A program made the translations under genes and the position numbers. From Lachnospiraceae bacterium (GTDB lineage: Bacteria; Bacillota; Clostridia; Lachnospirales; Lachnospiraceae): a DNA stretch of 64,000 nucleotides. Under the pieces are notes generated by a model. That model searched no databases, had not been told where the DNA came from, and saw only the letters and a program-made list of their open reading frames with translations. The stretch is from the NCBI GenBank assembly GCA_014804655.1, contig JAAUZK010000032.1:62001-126000 (forward strand), given 5' to 3'. Positions 8,701 through 17,600 of this stretch are shown here, one piece after another. Numbering within the stretch: position 1 is the stretch's first letter; every line of letters starts with the position of its first letter.

Positions 8701-11546
8701 GAAAGATGAGAGATGAAAAAATCGTTAAAAAGACCGGCAGACGGCAGAGTAGGAAGAAGGCGGCGTGCCTGACTTTAAGTATGGCTATGGTGATAGGGCT
8801 TGCGGGTTGCGGAGAGGCGCAGGCGGAGCAGGAGTCAGTAATCAATGATGACAATGCGGAAGAGGTATTAAACGGTGTGCTGAATGCACAGGTTAATTCC
8901 TCCCACAGCAGTCAGGCAGGCAAGGAGGAGACTGTCTATGTGCTGGCGGATGCGAAGGGCAGTGTCAATCAGGTGATCGTCAGCGACTGGCTGAAGAACA
9001 GCGAGGGCGGACAGAGCCTGAAAGACAGCACGGACCTGACGGATATCCGGAATGTTAAAGGATATGAAACCTTCGAAAAAGACGAAAACGGTGATATCAT
9101 CTGGCAGACCGACGGAGCTGATATTTATTACAGGGGCACTACCGATAAAGAGGTTCCTGTGAATGTAAATATTTCTTATCAGTTAGACGGTCAGGATATC
9201 TCGCCGGAGGAGCTGGCCGGTCGGAGCGGCAGAGTGACGATCCGTATGGATTATGATAACAGGGAGACGAGAAAGGTCATGATCGGTGGAGGAGAGCAGG
9301 AGATCAAGGTTCCCTTTGCAATGATCTCCGGCATGATCTTACCGCAGGATACCTTCTCAAATATTGCGGTGACCAATGCACGACTGCTGTCCGAGGGAAA
9401 TAACAGTGTGGTAGTCGGCGTGGCTTTTCCGGGCCTTAAGGAAAGCATCGATGCGGATGGGTTAAAAGAGAAACTGCAGGAGAACGAAGAAAGTGATAAG
9501 CTGGATGATATAGAAATTCCGGACTACATTGAAGTGACGGCTGACACGGAGAATTTCGAATTGGGGATGACCATGACGGTTGCCATGAGCGATATTCTTT
9601 CCGACATCGAGCTGACAGATTCCATAGATCTTTCCGACTTAAATGATTCCATGGATGAACTGCAGGATGCGACCAATCAGCTTAAGGACGGAGCGGCAGA
9701 GTTAAAAGACGGCAGCGGACAGCTAAAGGATGGCACGGCAGAGCTTTTGTCCGGTACCGGGGATTTGAGGGACGGTACCGTGGAACTTAAGGACGGTACA
9801 CAGGAGTTATATGAAAAATCCGGCGTTTTGAATGACGGTGCAGGGAAATTAAATGACGGTGCGGCGGCATTATACGATGGTACCGGCGCATTGCAGGATG
9901 GTGTCAAGAAACTGACAGACGGTACCGGCGCGCTGCAGGATGGCAGTAAGAAGCTGGCAGATGGAGCCGGCGCTCTGAAAGAGGGCGGTAAGAAACTGAC
10001 AGACGGTGCCGGTGCGTTACAGGATGGCAGTAAGAGTCTGGCTGACGGAACGGGAGCGCTGGTTGGCGGCATACAGAGCCTGAATGACGGGGCAGTACAG
10101 CTTCAAAGCGGTATCAATCAAGTGGCAGGCCAGATGAATACTTTAAAAGCGGGTATCGGTGTGCCGGTAACGGATGCGGGGCAGATAGATCCGTCAAATC
10201 CGGCTGATCTAATGCAGGTTTCGTATCTGCTGAATCAATCCGTTAAGGCATTAAGTCAGGCGGACGGATTATCAGATGCCTATTATCAGGGTATTCTGGC
10301 AGGTCTGGGACAGCAGAAAGCGGAGATCGGTGAGAAGATGAATACTGCAAACGCCAATCTGGCAGCAGCGCAGGAGAGAAGCGCAGCGGCACAGGCGGAA
10401 TTAGCAGCGGCTTGTCAGATCGGGACACAGGAGGTCGAAATCGTAACAGACAGATATACGGAGACAGTTGCCTGTGATGTTGCCGTAGAGGCACCCGTCT
10501 ATACAACGACGAAGGTGATCACGACGGAAGAATCGGAAGAAGGAGAAACACAGGAAGTTGTTGACGAAACGACACAGACCGATACACAGACAATCACCGG
10601 AACGGGTGAAGTGGAGAAAGAAGTGGTGACCACGGATACCATTGAGGTGCAGTCTGTCAATGTAGAGAATTTGCAGCAAAAGGTAGATGCTTATCAGGCG
10701 GCGCTTCAGGAAGAAGCGGCATGCAGGGTGGAGCTGGAGACATGTTCTGTACAGCTTGCATCAATCGAAGAGGAGATAACACAGATGAATGAAGCCATGG
10801 CGCAGCAGGCGGCACTGGCACAGAAGTGGGGACCGGCAATTACTTATGCGGCGGTCATGGACCAGAAGCTGAGTGAAATATCCGCCTCCCTTAATTCACA
10901 GCAGAGTGTTGCAGGCATGACCGCACTGGTATCCGGCGCAGGGGCTTTGGCGGACGGAACGCAGAGCGCTTTTGCAGGAGCGAAGGCGGTAGACAGCGGC
11001 GCCAATGAATTAAAGAAGGGAATTGATACGTTAGGAAGCGGTGCAAGCGAATTGCAGAAAGGAATCAATTCGTTAGGAAGCGGCGCCAATGAGTTAAAGA
11101 AAGGAATTGATACATTAGACAGCGGCGCGAACGAACTGTCCAAAGGTGTCACCAGTTTAAAGGACGGAGCAGGCACATTAAAAGACGGTACACAGGAGCT
11201 GAAGGACGGTACCGTGCAGCTCGTGGACGGCACCGGAAAGTTAAATGATGGGGCGGGTACATTAAAAGACGGCGTAAATACACTGTGGGACGGAGTGCTT
11301 ACGCTGGATGAAGGAATGGGAACTCTGGATGAGGGAGCGCTTAAACTGCTGGATGGTATATTTGAATTTGATGAAGAAGGAATCAGCAAGCTGACTGAGC
11401 TGTTCGGAGATGATGTGCAGGATGTCATTGACAGACTGAAAGCAGTAGCCGACGCGGGTAAAGAGTACAATACCTTTACGAAGCTGCCGGAGAATGTAGA
11501 CGGTAGTGTGAAGTTTATTATTAAGACAGAGGCGGTAGAGAAATAG
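8697..11546 (+). CDS. DG-repeat lipoprotein, probable partner of the MMPL exporter
   Basis: A 949-residue predicted lipoprotein: a basic N-terminus, a hydrophobic stretch, and the lipobox LAGC at about residue 38-41. Residues about 325-470 and 750-885 are arrays of the seven-residue x-x-L-x-D-G-x repeat (for example LKDGSGQLKDGTAELLSG), the repeat known from YhgE/Pip-type proteins and other MMPL-associated proteins. Between the arrays is an Ala/Gln/Glu-rich coiled coil (about 540-730). The C-terminal about 60 residues are globular. Overlap with the exporter gene implies one machine: the repeats may form a long periplasm-side or wall-spanning stalk. This partnership is inferred from coupling. 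The repeats make the DNA low-complexity, so assembly errors are possible. Confidence 0.82.
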   Translation: MRKMRDEKIVKKTGRRQSRKKAACLTLSMAMVIGLAGCGEAQAEQESVINDDNAEEVLNGVLNAQVNSSHSSQAGKEETVYVLADAKGSVNQVIVSDWLKNSEGGQSLKDSTDLTDIRNVKGYETFEKDENGDIIWQTDGADIYYRGTTDKEVPVNVNISYQLDGQDISPEELAGRSGRVTIRMDYDNRETRKVMIGGGEQEIKVPFAMISGMILPQDTFSNIAVTNARLLSEGNNSVVVGVAFPGLKESIDADGLKEKLQENEESDKLDDIEIPDYIEVTADTENFELGMTMTVAMSDILSDIELTDSIDLSDLNDSMDELQDATNQLKDGAAELKDGSGQLKDGTAELLSGTGDLRDGTVELKDGTQELYEKSGVLNDGAGKLNDGAAALYDGTGALQDGVKKLTDGTGALQDGSKKLADGAGALKEGGKKLTDGAGALQDGSKSLADGTGALVGGIQSLNDGAVQLQSGINQVAGQMNTLKAGIGVPVTDAGQIDPSNPADLMQVSYLLNQSVKALSQADGLSDAYYQGILAGLGQQKAEIGEKMNTANANLAAAQERSAAAQAELAAACQIGTQEVEIVTDRYTETVACDVAVEAPVYTTTKVITTEESEEGETQEVVDETTQTDTQTITGTGEVEKEVVTTDTIEVQSVNVENLQQKVDAYQAALQEEAACRVELETCSVQLASIEEEITQMNEAMAQQAALAQKWGPAITYAAVMDQKLSEISASLNSQQSVAGMTALVSGAGALADGTQSAFAGAKAVDSGANELKKGIDTLGSGASELQKGINSLGSGANELKKGIDTLDSGANELSKGVTSLKDGAGTLKDGTQELKDGTVQLVDGTGKLNDGAGTLKDGVNTLWDGVLTLDEGMGTLDEGALKLLDGIFEFDEEGISKLTELFGDDVQDVIDRLKAVADAGKEYNTFTKLPENVDGSVKFIIKTEAVEK

Positions 11547-11656
11547 TATTGATCATGCGATTCATATTCCATAATATTCGGATTAGCGTAATAATCGGCA
11601 TGGCGTGAATCGTAACAGTATTAACAGGCTGGTAAGTAAACCTCATAATACACCTT

Positions 11657-11703
11657 GATAATCCCCCGTACACCGAATGAAAATTCGTGGACGGGGGATT
11701 ATC
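11657..11703. terminator. bidirectional terminator
   Basis: A strong hairpin: GATAATCCCCCGT pairs perfectly with ACGGGGGATTATC, continuing after a small internal loop with CGAAT/ATTCG. It lies between the convergent DG-repeat lipoprotein gene and the queT-like gene and can serve both. Confidence 0.8.
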
Positions 11704-11710
11704 GTATGAG

Positions 11711-12265
11711 TTAGTATATTTTAAATAAAATATGTTTGTATCTCTGCAGGGAGAACAGGAGGATCATGCCAAGGACTCCGCATGAAATAACTTCCCCCGC
11801 ACCTACGGTCAGACAGTAGTACCCGAAACACTGCAGCACAGATAATCCTTCGATCATCACTCCGTATCCGTAGATCAGTACGAGCGGTACGATGATCGTA
11901 TTGGCGATAATCGGGCAGATGGGGGCACACCATTTCCATTTGCGCAGTGCGTAAGTGCCGAGTGCACCGATTAAAGTTGCCAGACTGCCGAAGATAATGT
12001 CGGGCAGTGCGCAGCCCGTCAGGATATTGCTGAGCAGACAGCCGATGAACAGGCCGGGGATCGCGGCGGGTGTGAAAAACGGCAGAATAGTGAGTGCTTC
12101 AGAGAATCGAACCTGCACGGCGTAGTTAGCAAGTCCGAAAGCGTTGGCGATAAAAGTCAGCACAACGTAGATTGCGGCGATCATGGCCGCCTGAACCAAG
12201 AGTGTCAGTGACATGGGTGGGGCGGTTCTTACGGGAACCGTCTCACTGTAAGATTGTTTTTTCAT
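11711..12265 (-). CDS. queT: QueT-family queuosine precursor transporter
   Basis: A 184-residue integral membrane protein of the QueT family, the likely S component of an ECF transporter that imports a queuosine precursor (preQ0 or preQ1). It has about six hydrophobic helices. Recognisable features include AAMIAAIYVVLTFI, the conserved VQVRFSEALTILPFF and the turn AIPGLFIGCLLSN. The leader carries a preQ1-I riboswitch overlapping the ribosome binding site, which independently supports the substrate assignment. No queuosine biosynthesis genes are adjacent, so uptake may be the main source. An ECF energising module is not in this window. Confidence 0.92.
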   Translation of the reverse strand: MKKQSYSETVPVRTAPPMSLTLLVQAAMIAAIYVVLTFIANAFGLANYAVQVRFSEALTILPFFTPAAIPGLFIGCLLSNILTGCALPDIIFGSLATLIGALGTYALRKWKWCAPICPIIANTIIVPLVLIYGYGVMIEGLSVLQCFGYYCLTVGAGEVISCGVLGMILLFSLQRYKHILFKIY

Positions 12266-12276
12266 ATGTATTTGTC

Positions 12277-12320
12277 TCCTTTAGTTTTGTTTTACGTCAG
12301 GAAGGTCTCGAACTGACGTG
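12277..12320 (-). promoter_or_regulatory. preQ1-I riboswitch
   Basis: On the minus strand the leader reads as a short stem CGTCAG/CTGACG enclosing the loop TTCGAGACCTTC, followed by an A-rich tail TAAAACAAAACTAAAGGAG that contains the ribosome binding site. This matches the preQ1-I layout (small hairpin, A-rich tail that folds back as a pseudoknot, ending ACTAA then the Shine-Dalgarno). Ligand binding would hide AAAGGAG and repress translation of queT. Confidence 0.88.
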
Positions 12321-12365
12321 TAGATTTTGGGAAAACCTTGAATTTATGGGATTTTCCAGATACTA

Positions 12366-12393
12366 AGTATATCAGTAAATTGGGAAAAGTCAA
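12366..12393 (-). promoter_or_regulatory. queT promoter
   Basis: On the minus strand TTGACT (12388-12393) and TATACT (12366-12371) are 16 bases apart, about 45 bases upstream of the riboswitch. Confidence 0.7.
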
Positions 12394-12591
12394 GCGTAGA
12401 CTCAAGATTTTACTCAATTTTTGGATGGCCAGATAAAGGCAGATAGAGCCAGATAAAAGTAAAGTTGTAGATACGCCGAAGCAGTTAAGGGATATGATAA
12501 TCATGGACGTGGGGAAACATGACGCAATCATATCGGACAAAAAGTAATTCGTTGGAAAAATATATTATATCGTAGAAGGAAAGGGAAAAAG
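12394..12591. other. intergenic, no clear feature
   Basis: About 200 bases upstream of the queT promoter. I see no coding frame, terminator or repeat that I can support. A promoter for the small gene at 12592 may lie near 12560 (TATATTATATCG). Confidence 0.4.
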
Positions 12592-12768
12592 ATGGGTTTT
12601 GGAGATGGCAGTGGATATTATGATAGTTGGGACAATATAAGCAATGAGAGGCTTGAATTTATGCAAAAAGCCTGCTTACATCGAGCAGGCAGAGGATATC
12701 CGGCATTCACCGCACGGAAGGGAAAGCTATCGCCTGCAGTCACAGACTATCGAAAGGGTCTTTACTGA
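12592..12768 (+). CDS. small hypothetical protein, 58 aa
   Basis: A short frame of 58 codons starting MGFGDGSGYYDSWDN with an AAGGAAAGGG ribosome binding site 6-8 bases upstream. The protein is Gly/Tyr/Arg rich and soluble. It ends just before a strong hairpin (12773-12812), consistent with a small transcription unit. Part of the frame overlaps a small hairpin, GCCTGC/GCAGGC at 12670-12690. I do not recognise a family. It could also be a non-coding RNA. Confidence 0.4.
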   Translation: MGFGDGSGYYDSWDNISNERLEFMQKACLHRAGRGYPAFTARKGKLSPAVTDYRKGLY

Positions 12769-12772
12769 TGCA

Positions 12773-12812
12773 AAAGAACCTCTGCTGTGCTGCTACATAA
12801 CAGGGGTTCTTT
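12773..12812 (+). terminator. rho-independent terminator-like hairpin
   Basis: AAAGAACCTCTG pairs over 12 bp (one T-G) with CAGGGGTTCTTT around a 16-base loop. It follows the 58-codon frame by a few bases. The A-run on the left and T-run on the right make it potentially bidirectional. Confidence 0.65.
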
Positions 12813-12850
12813 GACAGTCTGTATTTTTTATTGTAATATAAAAAATACAG
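12811..12850 (+). promoter_or_regulatory. promoter overlapped by a perfect 13-bp inverted repeat
   Basis: TTGACA at 12811-12816 and TAATAT at 12834-12839 are 17 bases apart. The arms CTGTATTTTTTAT (12819-12831) and ATAAAAAATACAG (12838-12850) are perfectly complementary around six bases, so the -10 lies in the palindrome. It could be an operator for the 12904 gene, or a hairpin in the preceding RNA. Confidence 0.5.
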
Positions 12851-12903
12851 AAGAGAGAAAAGCGATGTCATGAAGACAGATGAGGAAAGGCGGAGGTAAC
12901 GGT

Positions 12904-13602
12904 ATGGGTACTTGTTATGAAAGATGGTTTGTGAGAGAGGAAGAGTGGATCAAAAAACAGAGAAAACGGCAGATGCAGAGGACGGGGGTCTATTGTTTGA
13001 TTCTGCCTTTTGCGTTGTCGCTTATTTCTCTTGTAAGCGGACTGTCAAGCGGGGCATCTGATTTCTGGAAGGGTGTGCCGGCAAGTTTTTTGATAGGAAT
13101 CGTCATGGGTCTGGTGATGTGGATTGGGATCAGCCTCAGCAATCCGGTGAAGCGGTACGGAAAAAATATTAAAAAACTGCTTGAGGACCTTTCACAGACA
13201 GAACGGGAGAACATGGCAAAGCAAATGCTGGGTGAGGAGCCGGATATAGAGGTGCGGGAGCTTAGCTGGAAGAGCTGGTCTGAGGGGGTCAATATAGCTC
13301 GTGTTACCAAAGATTATCTGACCTTTTCCTGTGACAAGGGTGCCTTTCAGATTGTTCAGCTTTGGAAGACGGAGCGCATCGAACTGGATGTGAGGGAAGA
13401 TACTTACCGGGCCAGGGGCGGTGGGATGACAGTGCGAGTGTCGGACGAGTCATATCCTATGTCTTTCTATTACAGAGGAAATCAGACGCAGCAGAGTAAT
13501 GAAGCGTATGTTTTTGGAAAGCGTGCGTGGCGTGATGAGGTACTCCGGGCGATTCGGGAGCTTTCGGGAGAGGATTCTCTGTCGGATATGACGCAGCTGT
13601 AA
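12904..13602 (+). CDS. membrane protein of unknown function, 232 aa
   Basis: A 232-residue protein with a basic N-terminus, two adjacent transmembrane helices (about residues 27-50 and 60-82) and a soluble C-terminal domain of about 145 residues. That C-terminal domain resembles the YcxB-like arrangement seen in Firmicute membrane proteins: a strand-rich region ending in an amphipathic helix (WRDEVLRAIRELS). I cannot assign it firmly. ATG 12904 is preceded by GGAGG at a spacing of 7; an earlier in-frame ATG at 12880 lacks a good site. It precedes another single-pass membrane protein by about 90 bases; they may be co-transcribed. Confidence 0.75.
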   Translation: MGTCYERWFVREEEWIKKQRKRQMQRTGVYCLILPFALSLISLVSGLSSGASDFWKGVPASFLIGIVMGLVMWIGISLSNPVKRYGKNIKKLLEDLSQTERENMAKQMLGEEPDIEVRELSWKSWSEGVNIARVTKDYLTFSCDKGAFQIVQLWKTERIELDVREDTYRARGGGMTVRVSDESYPMSFYYRGNQTQQSNEAYVFGKRAWRDEVLRAIRELSGEDSLSDMTQL

Positions 13603-13689
13603 ACTTTCTTTTTTGATAGCAGAAAATTTCACAGATGACATTATTATAAATGAAAAATATTCTATAGCGATGAAAGTATGGAGGACATT

Positions 13690-14352
13690 ATGAAAATCAT
13701 AGACAAGGAAGAAGTGCGGATAGCCGAGGAACAGACACCGGAAGGGAAGAAAAAGAAAATGCTTTCGAAGATAGGGGCGTTTGTGTTTTTTGCAGTCCTT
13801 TTCATTGTTTTCTACTTTTTAGACCACAACCATGTATTTTCCGGAGAGCCTTATCCGATTCGTGTGGAGAATATCACGGTAATACCGGGAGAGACAACCG
13901 TGCAGGAGATTCTGCAGGCGGGGTATGATCTTTCGGATAGAGATCACGGAGAGTGGATGAATGACGTGGGAGGTTTCTATTATTCTGAGGTCATAGATCC
14001 GGCAGTGGAGGCAGATCCCAATTCCTATTATAATCTGATTTTGGTGAAGGAAGGGACTGCCTATGCGAGTATCACGATCTATAACAGTGAAGAGTGGAAG
14101 TCAAAATCACTGCCGGAATGTCGCGTTTCCAAAATCGAAGTAGCAGCTTTCCATAAGGGATCGGATCAGGCAACGGTTCTGGATATTCCTCTTACGGAAG
14201 TGACAAAGGAAGCCATTTCAGATTATCTGGGAGCAGAGCCGGAGGTTTCGGAGACTAGGTGTGTGTGGAAGAAGGGGAAATATTCCCTGGCGCTTAATTC
14301 TGATGACAGCACTTCGGGAAGAATGATTATTTCTGAGTATGTACTCAACTAG
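13690..14352 (+). CDS. single-pass membrane protein of unknown function, 220 aa
   Basis: A 220-residue protein: about 30 charged cytoplasmic residues, one transmembrane helix (IGAFVFFAVLFIVFYFL) and an outward-facing domain of about 165 residues. The domain starts PIRVENITVIPGETTVQEIL and has mixed strands and helices. I do not recognise the family. ATG 13690 is used because the GGAGG at 13680-13684 is spaced for it, while ATG 13678 overlaps that site. Same strand as the 12904 membrane gene. A GC-rich hairpin follows after 60 bases. Confidence 0.75.
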   Translation: MKIIDKEEVRIAEEQTPEGKKKKMLSKIGAFVFFAVLFIVFYFLDHNHVFSGEPYPIRVENITVIPGETTVQEILQAGYDLSDRDHGEWMNDVGGFYYSEVIDPAVEADPNSYYNLILVKEGTAYASITIYNSEEWKSKSLPECRVSKIEVAAFHKGSDQATVLDIPLTEVTKEAISDYLGAEPEVSETRCVWKKGKYSLALNSDDSTSGRMIISEYVLN

Positions 14353-14412
14353 AGAGGCAGTAGGATGCCGATCATAACAACCGGTTTACAGAGAGATTGA
14401 TTGGATTTAGAA

Positions 14413-14469
14413 GGGGGACTGAAGTCCCCCGCAGACTGTCAAAAAAGTCGGTGGATGTCGGCTTTTTTT
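14413..14469 (+). terminator. double hairpin terminator
   Basis: A perfect hairpin GGGGGACT-GA-AGTCCCCC (14413-14430) is followed by AAAAAAGTC paired with GGCTTTTTT (one T-G pair, 14441-14469) and a T-run. It ends the 12904-13690 transcription unit. Confidence 0.7.
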
Positions 14470-14496
14470 GATATAATAAAATAGGAGTGGCAGACT

Positions 14497-14613
14497 ATGT
14501 TTATGAAGGAAAAATCCGAGCGTAATACTCTGGATATGGCCAGTGTAGGAGGACTTGTTCTCTTGGAGTATGCATTCTCCGTTGGCTGTGAGAGTAATTC
14601 CCCAGTGATATAA
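14497..14613 (+). CDS. possible small protein, 38 aa
   Basis: A 38-codon frame (MFMKEKSERNTLDMASVGGL...) with an AGGAG site 10 bases upstream and an extended -10 (TGATATAAT) at 14469-14477. It lies just ahead of the large secreted protein. The Gly/Leu-rich middle is mildly hydrophobic. Too short to be sure it is translated; it could be a leader peptide or chance frame. Confidence 0.3.
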   Translation: MFMKEKSERNTLDMASVGGLVLLEYAFSVGCESNSPVI

Positions 14614-14645
14614 AATGTGTGAGAACGCTAAGGAGAGGTTAAATT

Positions 14646-17600
14646 ATGCGAAATATGAAAAAATGGATCGCTGCTGTGCTTACGATAACAATGGCGGTTA
14701 GTGACTGCGGGGTTATTCCTGCGTTTGCAGCGGAGGATGCCTTAGCAGTGGAAAAGACGGTTTCGGGAAATAATGCCGTTTCCGGCGAGATGTCAGCTGA
14801 TGGCGAGCCTTTTTCGGAAAGTGAAATAAAAGAAGGCGAAAAGGAGGACGGTTTATCCGAAAAATCTGATGAAGACCAGGACAAGGAGGCACCGCATTCC
14901 ATACAGGATGAGGTTACAGATTTTGAGACAGATACGGAAACGAAGTTACCGGCTTTACATATCGGACAGATCAAAAAAGGTGAAAAACTTCCTGATCCGA
15001 GTGATTCCGAATTCGTATACGATTTACCGATTTCTCTTGATGTGGCGGACTGTCTGGTATTATTTGCCAATTACGACATCAATATGATACCTGAACAGGA
15101 AGAAAACGGTACGCTGCTTTGGAGTATTCTCCGAGGAGAGAAAGGAACGGCAGCGGGCAGCGCCAATCTTATGAATGAAGAAGACGATTGGACGAACTTT
15201 GAGGTTGTGTCTGACTCGCCGTATTTTATAATGACAGAGAACGAGGACGAAGAGAGCGATTACTATAAAATGATAGAGCTTGCTCCAGAAGAGGCTGACG
15301 GGCAGGATGTTTACGACTACTATATTCGGGCGGCTTATTATCTGGGCACGGGGGAAGATAAGGATGAAGCTTTTTATGCGGCGGCAACAGTACCGTTCGT
15401 GCTCCAGAACGTTGATATGGATGAGGCGCAGGATGATGCGATAGATGAAGGCGAATCTCCGGATGAGGTGTTGGCGGAAGGAGAAAGTGATATCGATAAA
15501 GTATCGGAAACAGTTGATTTGGAGAAGCCTGAAGAGGATGAAACATCAGAAGCAGTTGATTTGGAGAAGCCTGAAGAGGATGAAACATCAGAAACGGTTG
15601 ATTCTGAGAATGCGGAAGCGGATCAGGCAGAAGAGATGATTTCTACCATTTCAGGAAATGATATACAACCCGGTTCAGGGGAAGAGGAAATTAGGCTGAT
15701 TTTATCTGAAACAGATATAAAGATGATTCCCGGAGACGCTCCGAAACAAGTTACTGCAACGATTGTACCGGGGGATATTCTCGTACAAGCTTCGTGGTCA
15801 AGCAGTGACAAAACAGTGGCAGCAGTAGACCAGGACGGTGTGATATCGGCACGTGCGGAGGGTAAGGCGCAAATTACTGCGGAGTACGGCGATATTACGG
15901 CTGTAGTCAAGGTGGAAGTTGTGCGTCCTGACACTGATCAAGTAATCGACCTTTCCGGCGACATCTGGGTGGCAGGTTTTGAGAAAGAAAGCGATGATTT
16001 TGTCTATACGGGACAAAAGATTACGCAGGATATCCGCATATACTATAAGGATATTCCGTTACAGGAAAAGACGGATTATACACTGACCTACAAGAATAAT
16101 GTCAACGCGGCTGCATGGAATTCCCTTAAAGCGCCAAGCGTTACTGTTACCCTAAAGGGGCAGTATAGTGGCAGCGTGACTTTGTATTATACGATCAAAC
16201 CCGCAAATATAAAAGATACTGATATATACAACACAAATAAAGACAGTGCCGATGAGGGGCAATCATCGGGCTATGTACAGGCGGTTAATTACAGCACAAC
16301 GCTGAAAATTCCTAATCCTGAGCTGACGTTTGGCAAGGCTAAGCTGAAAGCCAATAAAGATTTTGTATGTGATTATGTTAGTGCTCCGGAAGGCGACGAA
16401 GATTTTGTTCCCATGCCGAAAGATTATACAAAGGGCGCTTCTTATGAGCTGGGCAAGATATACAATTATATCGTCAAAGGAATCGGTAATTATACAGGAT
16501 TTTTCAAAATGCAGCTTGTAGTTGTTGAAGATAAGAACTTTAATTTTAGCACTGCAACGGTGACGCTAGATAAAAAACAGTACGAGTATCATGGAACGCC
16601 TTTACCCAAATCTGATGTAACAATTAGCAGTCTTAAAGTGAGTAAGGCGGCTCTGGAAGCAGGTCTTTATGATTATGAAGTGTATGCGGAAGATATAACA
16701 GGCGCCTATGTGATGGTATATCCCAGCAAAGCCGGCAGAGATGCAGGGTATTATGGTTACAAAAAAGTGAATTTGAAATTGATAGGCGACCGGAATATTA
16801 AAGATGCCGCTTTGGGAGAAAAGTGGAAGGGTAATATCACCTTTTCCCAGAAAACGATAAATGAGGAGGGCGGAATTTTTCAGGAAAAAGATGGTCTGCT
16901 AACCTTTGGAACAGGGAAGGAAGCACTCAGGGAAGGGCAGGATTATACCATAAAGTACAGCAATGCCAAAAAAGCCGGAAAGGTGACGGTCACTTTTACC
17001 GGAAAGGGAAGATACAAAGGGTCACTTAAGAAGCAATACGAGATTACACCGAATGGAGATCAGCAGAATTTTAAGCTTATTTGGAAGAACGTAAAAGATG
17101 AAAACGGCAAGCTTTCTGTGGCTTATCAAAAAGGCGGAGCGGTGCCGGAATTTATCTTGAAAGATCAGGATAATAATATCTTGAAAAATAAGACCGATTA
17201 TACGGTAAAATTAAAAAACAACACAGCTCCGGGGAACAACATGAGCTGTGAGATTAGCGGCAAAGGGAATTATAAGGGATACAGCCATTCCGTGGAGCTC
17301 GAGGTAACGCCCGGCGATATCAGTAAAGCGACAATATCCGTTGCGGATAAGCCATACAGCGAGAAGCCAAACGCATGGAAATCCAAAGTTACCGTCAAAG
17401 ATGTAAATGGCAAAACGCTGGCTGCAGGAAAAGATTATGAAAGGGAAGTTACCTATAGCTACACAGGCACGGAAAATGAGCAGCCGCCCGCGGGCACGAT
17501 CGTTACTGTCACTGTGAAGGGAATGGGCTTTTATGCTGATCCTGATTCCGATTCCTCTCTCATCGGCAGGTATCGGATCTTCCAAAACAATATCAGCAGA

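Noticed and set aside
9668..11345. Repeated DNA that might be mistaken for a CRISPR array
   Set aside because: Repeats are short coding repeats (x-x-L-x-D-G) in frame within one gene, not spacer-separated palindromic repeats, and no cas genes exist here.
10844..11572. Ser/Pro-rich minus-strand frame opposite the DG-repeat array
   Set aside because: The Pro-Ser repeats are the reverse translation of the DG repeat; not an independent gene.
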